Below are positions 44,281-55,798 of a stretch of DNA of 64,000 nucleotides, piece after piece. A program made the translations under genes and the position numbers. Every line of letters begins with the position of its first letter. Within the stretch, counting starts at the first letter, position 1. The notes under the pieces are model-generated. The model made no database searches. It was not told the origin of the DNA and worked only from the letters and a program-made list of their open reading frames with translations. Source of the stretch: Liolophura sinensis. Taxonomy: Eukaryota; Mollusca; Polyplacophora; Chitonida; Chitonidae. The DNA is taken from the NCBI RefSeq assembly GCF_032854445.1, contig NC_088297.1, positions 1,048,169-1,112,168 of the forward strand, read 5' to 3'.

Positions 44281-45642
44281 CACATCAGTGGGCTATGAGA
44301 ATGGGTGGTGGCCGTATCAAGGAATATTTAGATTTGTATTTAAAGTCAGACACGGTATCGTGACTTCAGCGTTCCATTATAGGTATTGATACTGACCTGT
44401 TACTCTTAAAAAAAAGAATTTGCTGTATTCTGTGATTGCATTAGATTGACAAGATTAACAAGATATGTTGAATTTGACACAGTATTATAACAGCAATTAC
44501 ATTCTAGCATCACTCAGACACCACTGTGAAGGAGGAACTATTATATGTGTGTGTGTAAATGAAGGCACGTCCGCACGACATGACGAAAGTAAAGTCAAAG
44601 TAACGTTTGGTGTAACACCTTTAAACAATTAAAGAACAATCTAAAGGTCTCTGCAATGTTGACGGAGGAAACTATGTCGGGGTAAAATTTTCGCTCTACT
44701 TGAATAAGCATTTGGATATTTTATAGAGCAAAAGCTGTGTTCTATGAAGATTGTCCTCAGGCCAATGTCCATACGAAACCAAGACCGAGCCAGTTTCATA
44801 AAGGAACGTTTCTCAGGAACAGAAAAAAACATGCAGGAAGTACTAAACTTGAGAAATATTGCGCAAATTTTATTGGTGTGCAGTAAGGACAATACATTGA
44901 TTTTATATTTGGATATAATAAACACTGAAGAGTGCGGTAATGCAAAAACATAAACAATGGTGAAACTTAAAACCAGAAGAAAAGCTCAGGAACAATAAGC
45001 AAACCTTTAAAATATGTGAAAATAAACATAGCGTTCAGTGTGAAACGTGAGTGATATCTAAATAAATCTGTGAGAATCAGGGGGGCCCCAGTGCCGAGTG
45101 GTTAGCCTGCCAGCGTAGACTGGGAAAATCCACAAACAAGAATTATTTTGTCTATGTATTGTTTTACTATATATGCATATCGAAGCTAAATGTTGATGTA
45201 CAAAACCTCTGGGATATTTCAGATAAACGGTAATGTTTTAAATCATTTCAATTATTAGCTGCGTTGTTAGGAGTGATCAGTTTTAAGTGATAACACTAAA
45301 CATTAATGATATGTTATTGTCGCAAGATGTATTCTTATAGTAATCAAAATGCTATAATCTGATTAAAATATATTGGTAACATTGATATATTGTTTTCGAC
45401 TTGTACAATCATACGTGGGTTCAGTAGGAATAAGGAAACAAAGAAATCGTTTTTCAATTTTACCTTGATCTCGGTATTTGGATGGTAGAAAAACGCTGGT
45501 GGAAAATGCGTGAAGATGCGTTTATATTTTTGTTATTACTGTTAACCTTCTTCAGCCCAGATTAAACTCTGCATATGATAGATTACGTGGCTACAAATAC
45601 GTTTTGAACACAAGACTAAACCCTTAACAAGAGCTTCCAATT

Positions 45643-45971
45643 CTAAAGCGACACGTCGTCAATCGCCATCGTCTTTCTCCCACGTATTTCAAAGAAAGAG
45701 GTATGCGCCGGCAGTCTCACCGTTACCTGATTCCAACCTCTTGTGAATCCACGGATAAGAGACCAACGTCTGCTCATAACGTTTAGCGAGCTACGAGATG
45801 TGCTCCAAACCTGGAGATAATCGGTATAACCACTAGCGCTCGCTGATGTCCGCGTCATGTAGAAGTAGAACCGAAGGCAGGAGGAAGAAGCGGTAGATGG
45901 TAGTATTTCGGAAGATCAAAGGACCGCCATGCTGGACGTAGAAAGAGCAGATTCTGCGGAGAGATACCACC
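45643..45971 (-). pseudogene. Paralogue MAM, C-terminal part with in-frame TGA
   Basis: Acceptor ttttcag; phase 1 in. WYLSAESALSTSSMAVL, then TGA (45918-45916), then SSEILPSTASSSCLRFYFYM in the same frame, continuing to MAIDDVSL and TAG. The last MAM cysteine is missing. A single C-to-T change of an Arg codon would explain the TGA. Confidence 0.72.
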
Positions 45972-46229
45972 CTGAAAATAGATGAAAATATGGGTACATA
46001 TAAACTGACGGCAAAAAGAAACTTTACAAAGAGTTTTAATCAACTGATTTTGCGAAAGCGAAAAACGGGATGACTGAAGTTTAATATATTGAAAAGACCA
46101 ATTACTTTAGATATTGAAAGTCTTGAGTAAGAACGGGCAAAGCAGCCCTCAAATTATATTACAAGTGAGCAAACAGAGCAGGGGTAGAAAAATAGCCATT
46201 CCATCTTGGTTAACAATGGGCAGAGTATA

Positions 46230-47130
46230 AAAAAGTTGATTATTTTTAAAATGAGTCAATATCAAAGCCAATCAATATCGCGTGCTGAAAATAGCTAAGT
46301 AAAAAGGCCACCCCTTGCTTCAATGCATGAAAAAACTCTCCGACGCATAGAAAAGTCAGTTGTCTAATGAGATGACGTGGGATTCAGTGCCATTCATCTT
46401 GGAGAGCGAACGCCAGATCCTGTCGGTTGGCTGCAAGGTGTGGCCCTTGTGTTACTTGACGACCCATAATATCCCAAACGTGTTCTATGAGGGGACATAT
46501 CTGGGGAACGTGCAGGCCACAGCAAGGCGTTGACGTCGTTGGCGTCCAGGAAGTTCTGCACAACTCAAGGCTGTATGGGGTTTGGCGTTGGCGTGAAGGA
46601 ATGGCAGGACAACAGGACGTAGAATGTCATCCACGTAACGTTGAGCTGTTAGGTCCCGTAGATGATGACCACTGATGTCCGTTCCTCTCCACAAATCCCA
46701 CACCATTACGCTGCCCCGCCAAACGGCGCCACCTCCTTGTCGCATGATGCAGCCAATCGTTTGCTTTTTCGACTGTAAATGTGCTGTCTGCCATCGGCTC
46801 GGAACAGGCAGAAGCGGCTTTCCATCCATAAAAACAACACGTCGCTTCCAACGGCGTACAATTTGAGCCCATTGCAACCTCTGGCGACAATATTTCCGGT
46901 GACCCGTTCCTCAGGTGTAAGGTGCACAGGTACCCGTCTTCTATGGGCGTAGTTACCCTAGACCTGCCTGTTCTCGGCCTGTCTGTCTGTAACGTTGCAT
47001 CAAGTTTGACACAGTACACCAAAAGCAGCCGAAGGTCCTTGCAATGAGGACATGGGTGGCTCCCATGGATACCATACCCAGGGCCCTATCACGTTGTTCT
47101 GAAGTCAATCAAGGCAATACTTTGGTGGTT
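46230..47130 (-). mobile_element. Decayed Tc1/mariner-type transposase
   Basis: Read on the - strand, several frames carry pieces of a DDE transposase in order: VVFMDGKPLLPVPSR, GGAVWRGSVMVWDLWRG, LTAQRYVDDILRPVVLPFL, NAKPHTA, then SPDMSP and, in the next frame, IEHVWDIMGRQVTQGP and FALQDEWH, followed by TGA. The first Asp remains (FMD), the QDN around the second is missing, and SP-EHVWD is split by a frameshift, so it cannot be active. Terminal inverted repeats were not found by eye. It sits in the intron of the paralogue's MAM. Confidence 0.8.
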
Positions 47131-47721
47131 TTTAGTCCGTGTGCAAGTCCAGCACACTGTGTGTAACGTTTTTATACACTTATTTTATGTAGGTCACGTG
47201 ATTTTTCGACTTTCTTCGTTGTCTCAAAACAAATTCATGTAGGCGGATATGATATTGTCGCACATGGGAATAAAGTCTGGTTTTATATTAACCCATGAAG
47301 TCGTAAAGATTCTTTTGGCTGTCAGTTTAGATTGTAACCCGAATAAACCCAATTTTGGGGCATTGTTCTGCGCTAGCACGCTAATCACACGACCAAGACC
47401 CGCGGGCCATCCCCGGCCCGCACTTATTGCGTAGCAATGCGTGGCGCAGTTGTGCCCCAAGGCGCCAACCAATAAATTCTCGGCAAATGGGGGAGCTTTG
47501 TCGCCCAGTATTAATCCTGGACCAAGCTGAGAATTCCGTGGTTCGTTTCTGCCTTTACGATGTCGTTTTGTGAGCAAGGAATAAATGACATATTTCTCCT
47601 GAACTGCAAGAATAGCGCCGGCAATATTACTTCTGATCGTTAGGAACTATTAACATATACGTTTTATCCACAAAACAGAAATTTAAAACGGGGCATTACT
47701 GGAGAGAAGACTCAAAGTTAT

Positions 47722-47872
47722 CTGCGGAAGTCCGGGTTGTGTGGTCAGCGAAACTCCCCTGACGACGTACCCAGGTTATTCCTCGTGAACTTGTCACATT
47801 CTGGTAGCCGCAAATCCAATCCAGTTTCGAAAGTACAGATAATTTCTACCGAGGGAGTGGACGGAGTGTGGG
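47722..47872 (-). pseudogene. Paralogue MAM, N-terminal part, frameshifted
   Basis: Acceptor tctcag; phase 1 in. SVEIICTFETGLD is in one frame and CGYQNVTSSRGITWVRR in the next, so one extra base lies in the T run at 47811-47815. The expected phase-1 end after RTSA is followed by ATAACT instead of a GT donor. Confidence 0.68.
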
Positions 47873-48469
47873 CTGAGAACTCAAAAGGACGGGAATGCGT
47901 TCTGTCAGATACTCCGGAAAATAATATGTCTAGGAACTTTATTTTGAAATGGCAGGAACATTGATTACCAGTGCTGGGACAGACAACAAACAACAAGCTT
48001 TAAATAATGATAAAAGCAATCATCCTACTGCAAACTTAGAACAAGAACAGCAATTCTTCTATGTAATTAGCCAATGACATGTGGGTATAAATGTCTTCAA
48101 TTCATAACAATGTTTAGTCCTGATGGTAGTAATAATGACATGTTATACTACTGAGTGCAAAACCTTATTGTCCTAGAAAACTCACGGCCATCCGCTGGGA
48201 AGTTGGAAGATCTTCCCACATCCACATTTTGACCATGTATTGAATTACTTGAACAATGAATTATTCCTAAACAATGATTAGTGGGATTGTAAGAACATTG
48301 CTTAATGAAGGTTACTCTCTGTTAAGATGGAAAAAGAGCTGTTAATATATGTAAAAATGTTTGACTCTCAGTACTGCCAGTTTACAATTATTGACGACTG
48401 AAAGAAAAGACAATTGTTTGTCTCCTTCGTTGTGTTCAGAGAGATGTGTGTTTCTGAAGCATGGCTTAC

Positions 48470-48631
48470 CTATGGTTTCTTGAATCCAGGAGCGATAGAA
48501 ATACATGTGGTGAACACAGATATCCCGGTGCCCAGGCTGTCACGGCAGCCAGATGGGCCATAGCTCGTCACCCCGTGAACTTCCCAGCGACCAGCTTTGT
48601 TCAGACAGACCAATGGGCCTCCACTATCACC
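48470..48631 (-). pseudogene. Paralogue trypsin-like domain, part 4 (Ser195 kept, frameshifted)
   Basis: Acceptor ttgacag, donor gtaagc. GDSGGPLVCLNKAGRWEVHG, then SYGPSGCRDSLGTGISVFTT in frame. The C-terminal helix YFYRSWIQETI is in another frame, so about one base is missing near 48501-48512. In the starting frame a TAG overlaps the donor. Confidence 0.75.
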
Positions 48632-48692
48632 CTGTCAACAGAGTATAACTAAACTGTAGAGGAACTGGCTGACACAGTACTCGACACTGGTA

Positions 48693-48972
48693 ATTGACTG
48701 GTGTTTTTTACACGTACTAAAGAATATTGCACTTATACGACGTGGTCAGGATTATGGTGAAGGAGAAGAACCCGTGGAAACCCATGACCATCCACAGGCA
48801 GGCCTTCCGATGGTAGATTCAGTGCTCCGTACTGGGAAGGCCTGCCATCAACCTGTGGATGGTCGTGAGATTCTGACGGGTTTCCTCCACCCAAAACGCT
48901 GGCCGCCGTCGTATAAGTCCAATATTCTTGAGTACGGCGTAAAACACCTATCAATAAAGAAATAAATAAATA
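48693..48972. mobile_element. Two SINE family 1 fragments in head-to-head inverted orientation
   Basis: Antisense fragment 48693-48805 (ttgactggtgttttttacac ... catgaccatccacaggc) and sense fragment 48830-48972 (cctgtggatggtcgtgag ... gtataagtccaatattcttg ... aaataaataaa) form a hairpin-like pair around a 25-bp gap. Confidence 0.75.
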
Positions 48973-49179
48973 GATTCAGTGCTAGACGTTAAAATCAACA
49001 TATGGTGAGTTCCGCTTGACGGGGCTACCTTCAGGTCGCTTTTTAACTCACTCGGTAAACAATAAGCCACCAAGAACTAAATCAGTTAATGCAAGCGGTC
49101 TTTGCGCTTAATTGTACTGATAATGCGGGGTACTACGTATTTTGATGTATACGTTAGAAAAATAACTCCACAGTGTAAC

Positions 49180-50500
49180 TGTTTTTGTTAAGTTAATGGC
49201 ACGGAGGTGAAGAGCGTTCAGTCCCACAAACACCTTGGGATTCTTTTACAACACAATGGGAAATGGGACGAACACATTAGAAACTTAGTTAATAAATGTA
49301 ACAAAAAACTGAGTATTCTCAACCGAAGTAAGAAATTCCTTACCCGAAAATGTTTGAAAACTCTATACCTCAGTCAAATAAGATCTAACATCGAATATGG
49401 TGACATCCTGTTTGACAATTGCGGTATAGTGTTGTCTCAAAAACTTGAAACAATTCAGCGAAGAGCTGCTCTTCTCTGTTCTGGGGGCCTACGTCGGACA
49501 TCGTATAGTAAATTATTAAACGAACTAAGATGGGAACCGCTTTATGTGAGACGTAGATCCCACAGAATTCTTCTCTTCCATAAAATTATAAATGGGCTAT
49601 CGCCTCCTTATTTGAAAAAAATACTACCATGCGGAAATGAAGCTGTCGCCAGTACATACAATCTACGAAATAAGCACAACATCCGTCTTCCCAAAGGTCG
49701 TATCCAGTTGTACATGTCGTCATTTATTCCCCAAACAATTAAAGATTGGAATTCAATACCTCTCCACTTTCGTCACGACTCTCTAGAAAAGCTTAAATCC
49801 TATCTCAAACCTAGTTTTGTTGACAGCATTACTATTTTCGTACTGTACGATTCTTTTGTAACATTTTCCTCGATACTGCATTGTAGGATGCGGATGGGAC
49901 TGAGCGCTCTTCACGCAGACTTATTTACCAATGGCCTTTCAGATGACCAGTCTTGTCATAAATGTAATTACAAATGTGAAAATTCTCATCATTTTCTTAT
50001 TGAATGTCCCGCATATGCCGCTCAAAGGAAGCACATGTTCGACAAGTTTACTAAAACGATTTCTCCAAATGCTCACTTATCTATTTTCCTTCCGCATTGC
50101 TCAAAACATATCTCAAATATTTTACTTTTTGGATCAAATGACCTATCTCTTGAAGACAATAAAACCATATTCTGTTCTGTGCACAAATTCATTCAAGATA
50201 CTCGAAGATTTATCCATCGTACTCACCAAGTAGTTCAAACAAGCTCCTTTTAAGGTACAAAGCGCTAAGATTGAAACCCATTCTTAAATCTGTTATATAA
50301 TCGGTACCTAATGAAGTATATGAGTGTGTGCAGTATTGGACGCCTATGTGTATTGTAAATATGTTATGTGTATTGTAAATATGTTATTCTTCACTATCAA
50401 GTTTTTGATTATATAAATGTATGATGTATATAAGTTTGAGGAGACCCCCTAGTGACCCACGGGTTGTGGGTTATCCTCAGTAAACAAATAAAGAATTAAA
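49180..50500 (+). mobile_element. 5'-truncated LINE (non-LTR retrotransposon), reverse transcriptase C-terminus
   Basis: An open frame at 49207-50253 encodes about 348 residues of the RT thumb and C-terminal region: HKHLGILLQHNGKWDEHI, LYLSQIRSNIEYG, RRAALLCSG, LRWEPLYVRRR, and a terminal Cys/His motif CHKCNYKCENSHHFLIECP. The catalytic FADD region and endonuclease are absent, so this is a dead-on-arrival 3' fragment. A 3' UTR of about 240 bp ends in an A-rich tail with AATAAA. ttaagtt at 49188-49194 and 50501-50507 may be a short target duplication. It lies antisense in the intron between protease parts 3 and 4 of the - strand paralogue. The clade (CR1/Jockey/I-like) is not determined. Confidence 0.85.
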
Positions 50501-50641
50501 TTAAGTTGACATGAAAAAACAGAGATTTTTGTATATGTATAATTTTAAGGTAAATTCCCACAAATTGTGACGGTTGCTACATAATACTGGGATTCTTCGT
50601 GGTGGAAGTTATATAAAGCGAGAGTAGAGAGCAACACTTTC

Positions 50642-50819
50642 GCTGCAAGGAGTATAACCGGTATTATTATAAAAACATATAAAACACTCACGTAGCAAGC
50701 TGGTGCATAACTGGTGAAGACTGTGGCACAAACTCTGGTAGCTTTGACAGTTTTTTATCCTTTTAATAATGTTACATCGGTCGTGTCGAAAGGTTCTCAC
50801 ACGAGTCTGCTGGAGAATG
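50642..50819 (-). pseudogene. Paralogue trypsin-like domain, part 3, donor apparently destroyed
   Basis: ILQQTRVRTFRHDRCN matches the LQEAxVPIxxxxxCN block, and FICFYNNTGYTPCS matches MxCAGxxxGGxDSCQ. Starting at 50819 (acceptor ccccag) keeps phase 2; an alternative acceptor at 50832 would need a phase shift. The exon should end after TPCS so that GDSGGP follows, but the next bases are GAAAGT rather than GTAAGT. Thr occupies the S1-pocket position that is Asp189 in trypsin. Confidence 0.6.
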
Positions 50820-51469
50820 CTGGGGTTGTTGCCTGGATAATAAAGACTCATTATGAACACGAAATATTTTTCTGTAATTTATTACAGATCTGGCTAATAC
50901 TAACACATTTTCACGAGGCGCAAACTAAATACACTTGTTCTTCGTGCCAAATGTGGTGTTTCGTCAGATCGTCAGTGGAGGTCAACCGATGTTAGCTGAC
51001 AAGCGTTATTTCTTTCACAAAAGTCTAGAAATCCCCTTCATGAGAAAACACACATCCGACTTCACATTATCCTAACATATGTTTTAATAATCGTGCTTTG
51101 GTAATTAGTCGGCCGAACAATAAATGCACAACCAGGGCTAACTAAATATGAACAGTTTCCGCCAGTAAAGCCATTAGAATTCAAGCTGTTGACCACTTCT
51201 GCTTTTTCGATGCCGTTTGGCGTGGAAACTACAGTCTATTTATTTTAGAGAGTCGCCTCTATACGGGTGACTGTAAAATCAGTCATACTCGCTACCACAG
51301 TTGCCTTTAGTTAGTGACAAGTAACAACACAAGCTTTACACATGGATATGCTGGAATTCATATTCCTGTAAATAAAATCACATTAAACACTTTTCTAATT
51401 CATAATGTTAAACTCCCTAGTTTTAGTTTTCGACACGAAGAACTGGGGTGACGTCATAATTATTTTTAA

Positions 51470-51770
51470 AAAACCCACTGGCATGCTGGGAAAGGGCGTG
51501 GAGATTATTTTGGTTTGCAGTAGTTGCACCAACATGAGGTAAGAACAAACGCCACGTAGTAACACATCCTTTACTATACTCTGAGCTAACAGACTCCATT
51601 GTTTTCCAAGCTATGGGTTCTTGCCGTCGAAACGGGGTTTCGTTTCAAATGCAATAATGTGAGCTTTAAACATATCAATGTGTATAGCTTATGCTGTTAC
51701 GTGTCACTGACTAAAAGCAATTTTGCTAACGACTGATTTTACATGCGGCCAGAAATAAGCGACTCTTTAA
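51470..51770. repeat. Dispersed repeat R2, second copy
   Basis: gcaccaacatgaggtaagaa, atgggttcttgccgtcgaaac, then gttacgtgtcactgactaaa. Intron of the paralogue between protease parts 2 and 3. Confidence 0.5.
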
Positions 51771-52074
51771 AACAGATAGAGAATAAGAAGGTATTGTTCA
51801 TACACGTTTAATTGGTGTCCAGGTTGCTACTATAAAGCATTACAAGAACAGTTAGAACAAAACCCTGACTCAGGTACATCGACAAGAGGCCGTTTTTCAC
51901 CGGCTACGTGTGACCATATGCCACCTATCACACTTTGGTCGCTGTTCTGGTTTTACTCTTAAAACTATAGTGTTTTATGATGTGGAAGAACAACGGCCAG
52001 ATCAGCTTGGACTCGGATACTCATAGGGAGGGATTAGAGCACTTCCTTACGGTTGTGCAGAAGAAACTCCTTAC

Positions 52075-52338
52075 CTGTCTCTTCTCGTCCCTGTGGTGTA
52101 GCAAACTTCTCGTCCGTTTAGAGGCGCCCGAGGCAGACAGACAGGTTTGATGTAGTCGGAGAAGCTGATCGTGGCGTTCAGATACAGAAGGCTGATGTCG
52201 TTGTTGGGCACTCCCCTTGTCATCGTGTAATTTGGATAACGGACAATATTGAGTACTGACATTTCTATCTCGTGACTCTCAACAACGGTTCTTCTGTGAG
52301 AGCCGAGTGCAACCCGGAACACAGATGCCGGAAGAGTT
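52075..52338 (-). CDS. Paralogue trypsin-like domain, part 2 (Asp102 kept)
   Basis: Acceptor ctttag, donor gtaagg; phase 2 to 2. FRVALGSHRR, then VPNNDISLLYLNATISFSDY and VCLPRAPLNGREVC. The NNDIS motif keeps the catalytic Asp. The + copy exits in phase 1 at this junction. Confidence 0.85.
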
Positions 52339-52723
52339 CTAAAGAAGACAAAAGACTTCATCTTTAATGAAAATCCGAAGATTGAAAAGAAATAACGAAT
52401 GTAAAGAAAATTAACAAAGCATATGTTAAGCTGCAAAATTATTCTTCTCCACCGGTCAAATATGGTTATATAAATGGACACCAATATTACCGATTTGTAA
52501 CACTGATATTTATTTAAATAAACAACAAAGGGTTGGATTTGTAATCTTCTACAAATGTGAACAAAAGAAATCTCTAGAAACTTGAAAGTAGGAAACGGCC
52601 AACAGGCGTGGTTTAATTTTTACTGGTTCCTTGAAGCTTAGATCTAAACACTGACCAATTAGATCGTTCATATTTTCTCAGAGACACACAAAGATAAGTA
52701 ATATCGACAAGGACTTCGCTTAC

Positions 52724-52898
52724 TTAACGCAATGTGTAGCAGTTGCCACCCATCGGTTATTCAGTAGAATACCCCCGCAGACGTAGCTTCCCGAACGTTT
52801 CAAATGGATTTGCCACGACCATTGCCCGGGCAGAGCGTTAGTGCCAAACTGGATGTAATTATTGACCAAAGGTACGGACGGTAGACCGCATTCCGCCA
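52724..52898 (-). CDS. Paralogue trypsin-like domain, part 1 (His57 kept)
   Basis: Acceptor actag, donor gtaagc; phase 1 to 2. ECGLPSVPLVNNYIQFG, then WSWQIHLKRSGSYVCGG and NNRWVATATHC. Catalytic His is present. The activation site is unusual: Tyr-Ile-Gln-Phe-Gly replaces Arg-Ile-Val-Gly-Gly, so zymogen cleavage by a trypsin-like activator is not expected here. Confidence 0.85.
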
Positions 52899-54046
52899 CT
52901 AGTAAATAGAAGAGAGAAACGTGAAGTGGTAATGCACCTCTTCAATAAAATGGAAAACAGAGGAAAAAACACAAAAAGGACGTTTTAAACAATATGGACA
53001 GTGCAGACAGGTTGTTACGCAAATCCTAGCGTCAGTTTTGATACGGACTTAATTCAATCGCCTCGAACATATATTTCATTCCCCTGTTTTTTATCATTGA
53101 AAACTTTTGATTGCTTCTTTGTGTATGAGTCGGTTCTAACTTCCAAATTTCAATACATAGTTACCTTCTGCTCTGTGTTGAAAACTGGAGATTTGGAATT
53201 GGTCTTGCGATTACTGACCTCGAATGTCCACTATTGTTGACCGCTGCTATACGAATGTCTCCTTCGACACCCAGAATCTATGTAATCGAATTTGATCTTT
53301 AATCCAGTTTAGCGTTGCTCTTGGTCACGTTTTTTTTGGGTCATGTCACAACGGCATGTCCATGCAGCAGAAAAGTTTCAGTGCTAAAACATGTACATTG
53401 CTGCCTCAATGGAGCACAACGCGTGTACGACCCATTTTAATACCACCAAGACAAAGTAAATATATAACACACGTACAGCGCATACGCCGCTCTCTACGAC
53501 CGCTTTACTTCACTGCCACCATTAGACAAGGTTGACCTTTGGAGTCTGTGCTTAGTCTTAGCTCCAGCAGTAGTGTCCTCGCACGAAGCTGTATTCGACA
53601 GTCACCAATACAACGGTACCACGTCATCATTAGATTTATGTTGAGCATAATTTTGATAAAGAGAATACTTGTGCATCGAGCAATAGTAGAAACAAAATTT
53701 TTTTTGACCTCAGGGTTGTTCTAGACTTCTGTACAAAAAAAGCAGTATTACATTGTTAAATTATAAAATTCACGGTGCAGTTGTTCTATAAGTCAAGATG
53801 AATGGAACTGTAATAACAATAAATCCGTACGTCTAAGCAGACATTCGTATACAAGCCGTCAACCAAAATTGACATTCGTGATGAATAATCTCAGACCAGT
53901 TCTCAAGAAAACACAAACTACTCTAAAACTTTAAACTAAGTAGGTCTGTACAAAGCTATCAAAAAACTTGCGTGGGAAATGGGCGCTTTGAGGGTAGCAG
54001 GTATGTCTACATCACATGTTTAGGCTGGGGCTAACAGGGGACTTAC
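52899..54046. other. Paralogue intron between microexon and protease part 1
   Basis: Nothing recognised apart from short AT-rich runs. Confidence 0.45.
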
Positions 54047-54084
54047 CTTGTCTAGAGCACTGGATGTTAAGTGGGGCGCAAAAT
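54047..54084 (-). CDS. Paralogue 38-nt Cys-linker microexon
   Basis: Acceptor tatcag, donor gtaagt; phase 2 to 1. FCAPLNIQCSRQ, the same length, phases and C-x6-C spacing as 16772-16809. Confidence 0.7.
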
Positions 54085-54365
54085 CTGATAAACACAAAAC
54101 ACAAACAATCAATCGGGCAGTGTAAGTTACACGTGTGCACGATTGTACGGTTTGAAGACAAAAATGATAGAAAAAAAAACATTTCTGATAATAAATTGAA
54201 AATGACTGCGAAAACCTTGCTGTACACCTTAAATAATTCTAGCCTTATATCAAGACTAATCGAAGCTGCCTCACATTTCATCTTCTGATACAAGTACAAC
54301 ACTAATATATATTGTTAATGTCCAATCACCTCAAACTAATAAACTTACTGGCTTGTGAATTTAGG

Positions 54366-54555
54366 TGTGTTTTATGTCATAATGAAAAAAATTTCAGTCA
54401 TATGACGACATGGAGTCATTAGGTATGTAGGCCATATACACTGTGCCTTCTTGTGACAGGGCGGGCCACTGGAATCACCAGGCATGACACCCCACTCTGT
54501 TCAACCAGTCTTATTTCCTTGCTCTAACCCCTCAGAATGGTAAAAATTACCATAT
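54366..54555 (-). mobile_element. SINE, family 3, partial
   Basis: catatgacgacatggagtc, ccttcttgtgacagggcggg, tgacaccccactctg, ttatttccttgctctaaccc. Other pieces lie at 18225-18425 (sense), 22382-22450, 27060-27170 and 63362-63410. Confidence 0.62.
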
Positions 54556-54708
54556 TAAAAGGTTTGATCTCGGCTAGGGGGAGTTAATTTTTGCGATATC
54601 ATGAAATTATCCTATTCAATGGAATGATAAATAATTTGACACTTCCACTCCTCGATACCCCTGAAGCGATAGTTCAATAAATATACACGCCGTCACACTC
54701 ACACTCAC

Positions 54709-54813
54709 ATAGATACGTATGGGCGAAACTCTCCGAGGTAACCAGCAAAGCTAGGCGTTGGATAGAACACCATTCCCAGGGGTAGGTTTTGTGTTCTTTC
54801 AACCGACACATTC
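54709..54813 (-). CDS. Paralogue SRCR C (reduced), C-terminal half, no cysteines
   Basis: Acceptor attacag, donor gtgagt; phase 2 to 2, as in the + copy. RNVSVERTQNLPLG, then RPYVSM. Its identification rests on matching phases, position and a patchy match to exon 9 of the + gene. Confidence 0.65.
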
Positions 54814-55798
54814 CTGTAATGGGTAACAATTAATGAGTCATATTCCAACAGTTTTACAGTAAGCGATTTCTGACTCCAACGCCAGTTCGTTACAAACGAA
54901 ACTTTCACAGCAACTGATTTCCGAATCCAACAGCTATAAAAAAAATGTATTAATAAATTCAAAACATTTAGTTTTAGGATCAACCCTTTGGTCAAGAAAA
55001 ATATTACGTTTCCCACTAATTGGTTCGTTATGCCGTTGACATACGTACCTACATTATAGAAATTAATCTGATTTCTCATTCATGCCCGGAAATACATTAT
55101 ATTCCTAAATCTCAATACCCCTTTACACCAATACAAGTATTCTGTTAGAGTCACTTGACAAGTCTGTCCCTTTATTATTGTATGTTAAATGTGATGGCAA
55201 AAAACTATTTTGAGTATTTCTGGACCAATGACGTCACACGGTATGGCAATTAACATCATTGCATTTTTTTACCTAATTCTACCTAAGTTATTGTGGTAGG
55301 GGGCGTATATTTTTACTATTTAAGCTTTAACATGAAGACTTAGAACCTTAAAACTCCGATTGAGGTAAATTGACAAAGGGCCATATTTTACCGTGTGTCC
55401 ATTTGCCAGCTATTACAATACTCTGATTTTACTCTATGCAATCCAATTGTTTAACTATATTTCATATATACATAATAACATAACCTATTCTGCTCTCATC
55501 CAGAAAACACACACAGTATATTGTCAAATTTACAGGACAGATTTTAGAGTGTATGTTCTATGAAGAAAGCAATAGTCATCGCAAGTACCTGAGCTGTGGC
55601 AATCAGAGGGTTGAGATTTGGACAGATATTTACTGTAAGCAAGGTAATAAAAACGATTATTCTTTGAATTTCCACCCAATGTAAGAAATGATTTCATCAA
55701 AGAAACAGTGACATCTACTAGCTAGGCATCACACAAATGATGTTATAACAACATAACGACTCCCCTGCACAAGTCAGCAGGGGTTTTCTACAACTTAC

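Larger units (their letters stand above)
41777..45642. other. Convergent intergenic region
   Basis: Holds the + gene 3' flank, a short SINE piece, M2-like AT-rich repeats (42222-42425, 44435-44525), SINE family 2 and family 3 copies and otherwise unique AT-rich DNA. I looked for missing LDLa, MAM or SRCR exons of the paralogue on the - strand here and saw none. Confidence 0.6.

Noticed and set aside
53001-53240. 79-codon ORF on the + strand
   Set aside because: No domain; lies in a paralogue intron on the opposite strand.
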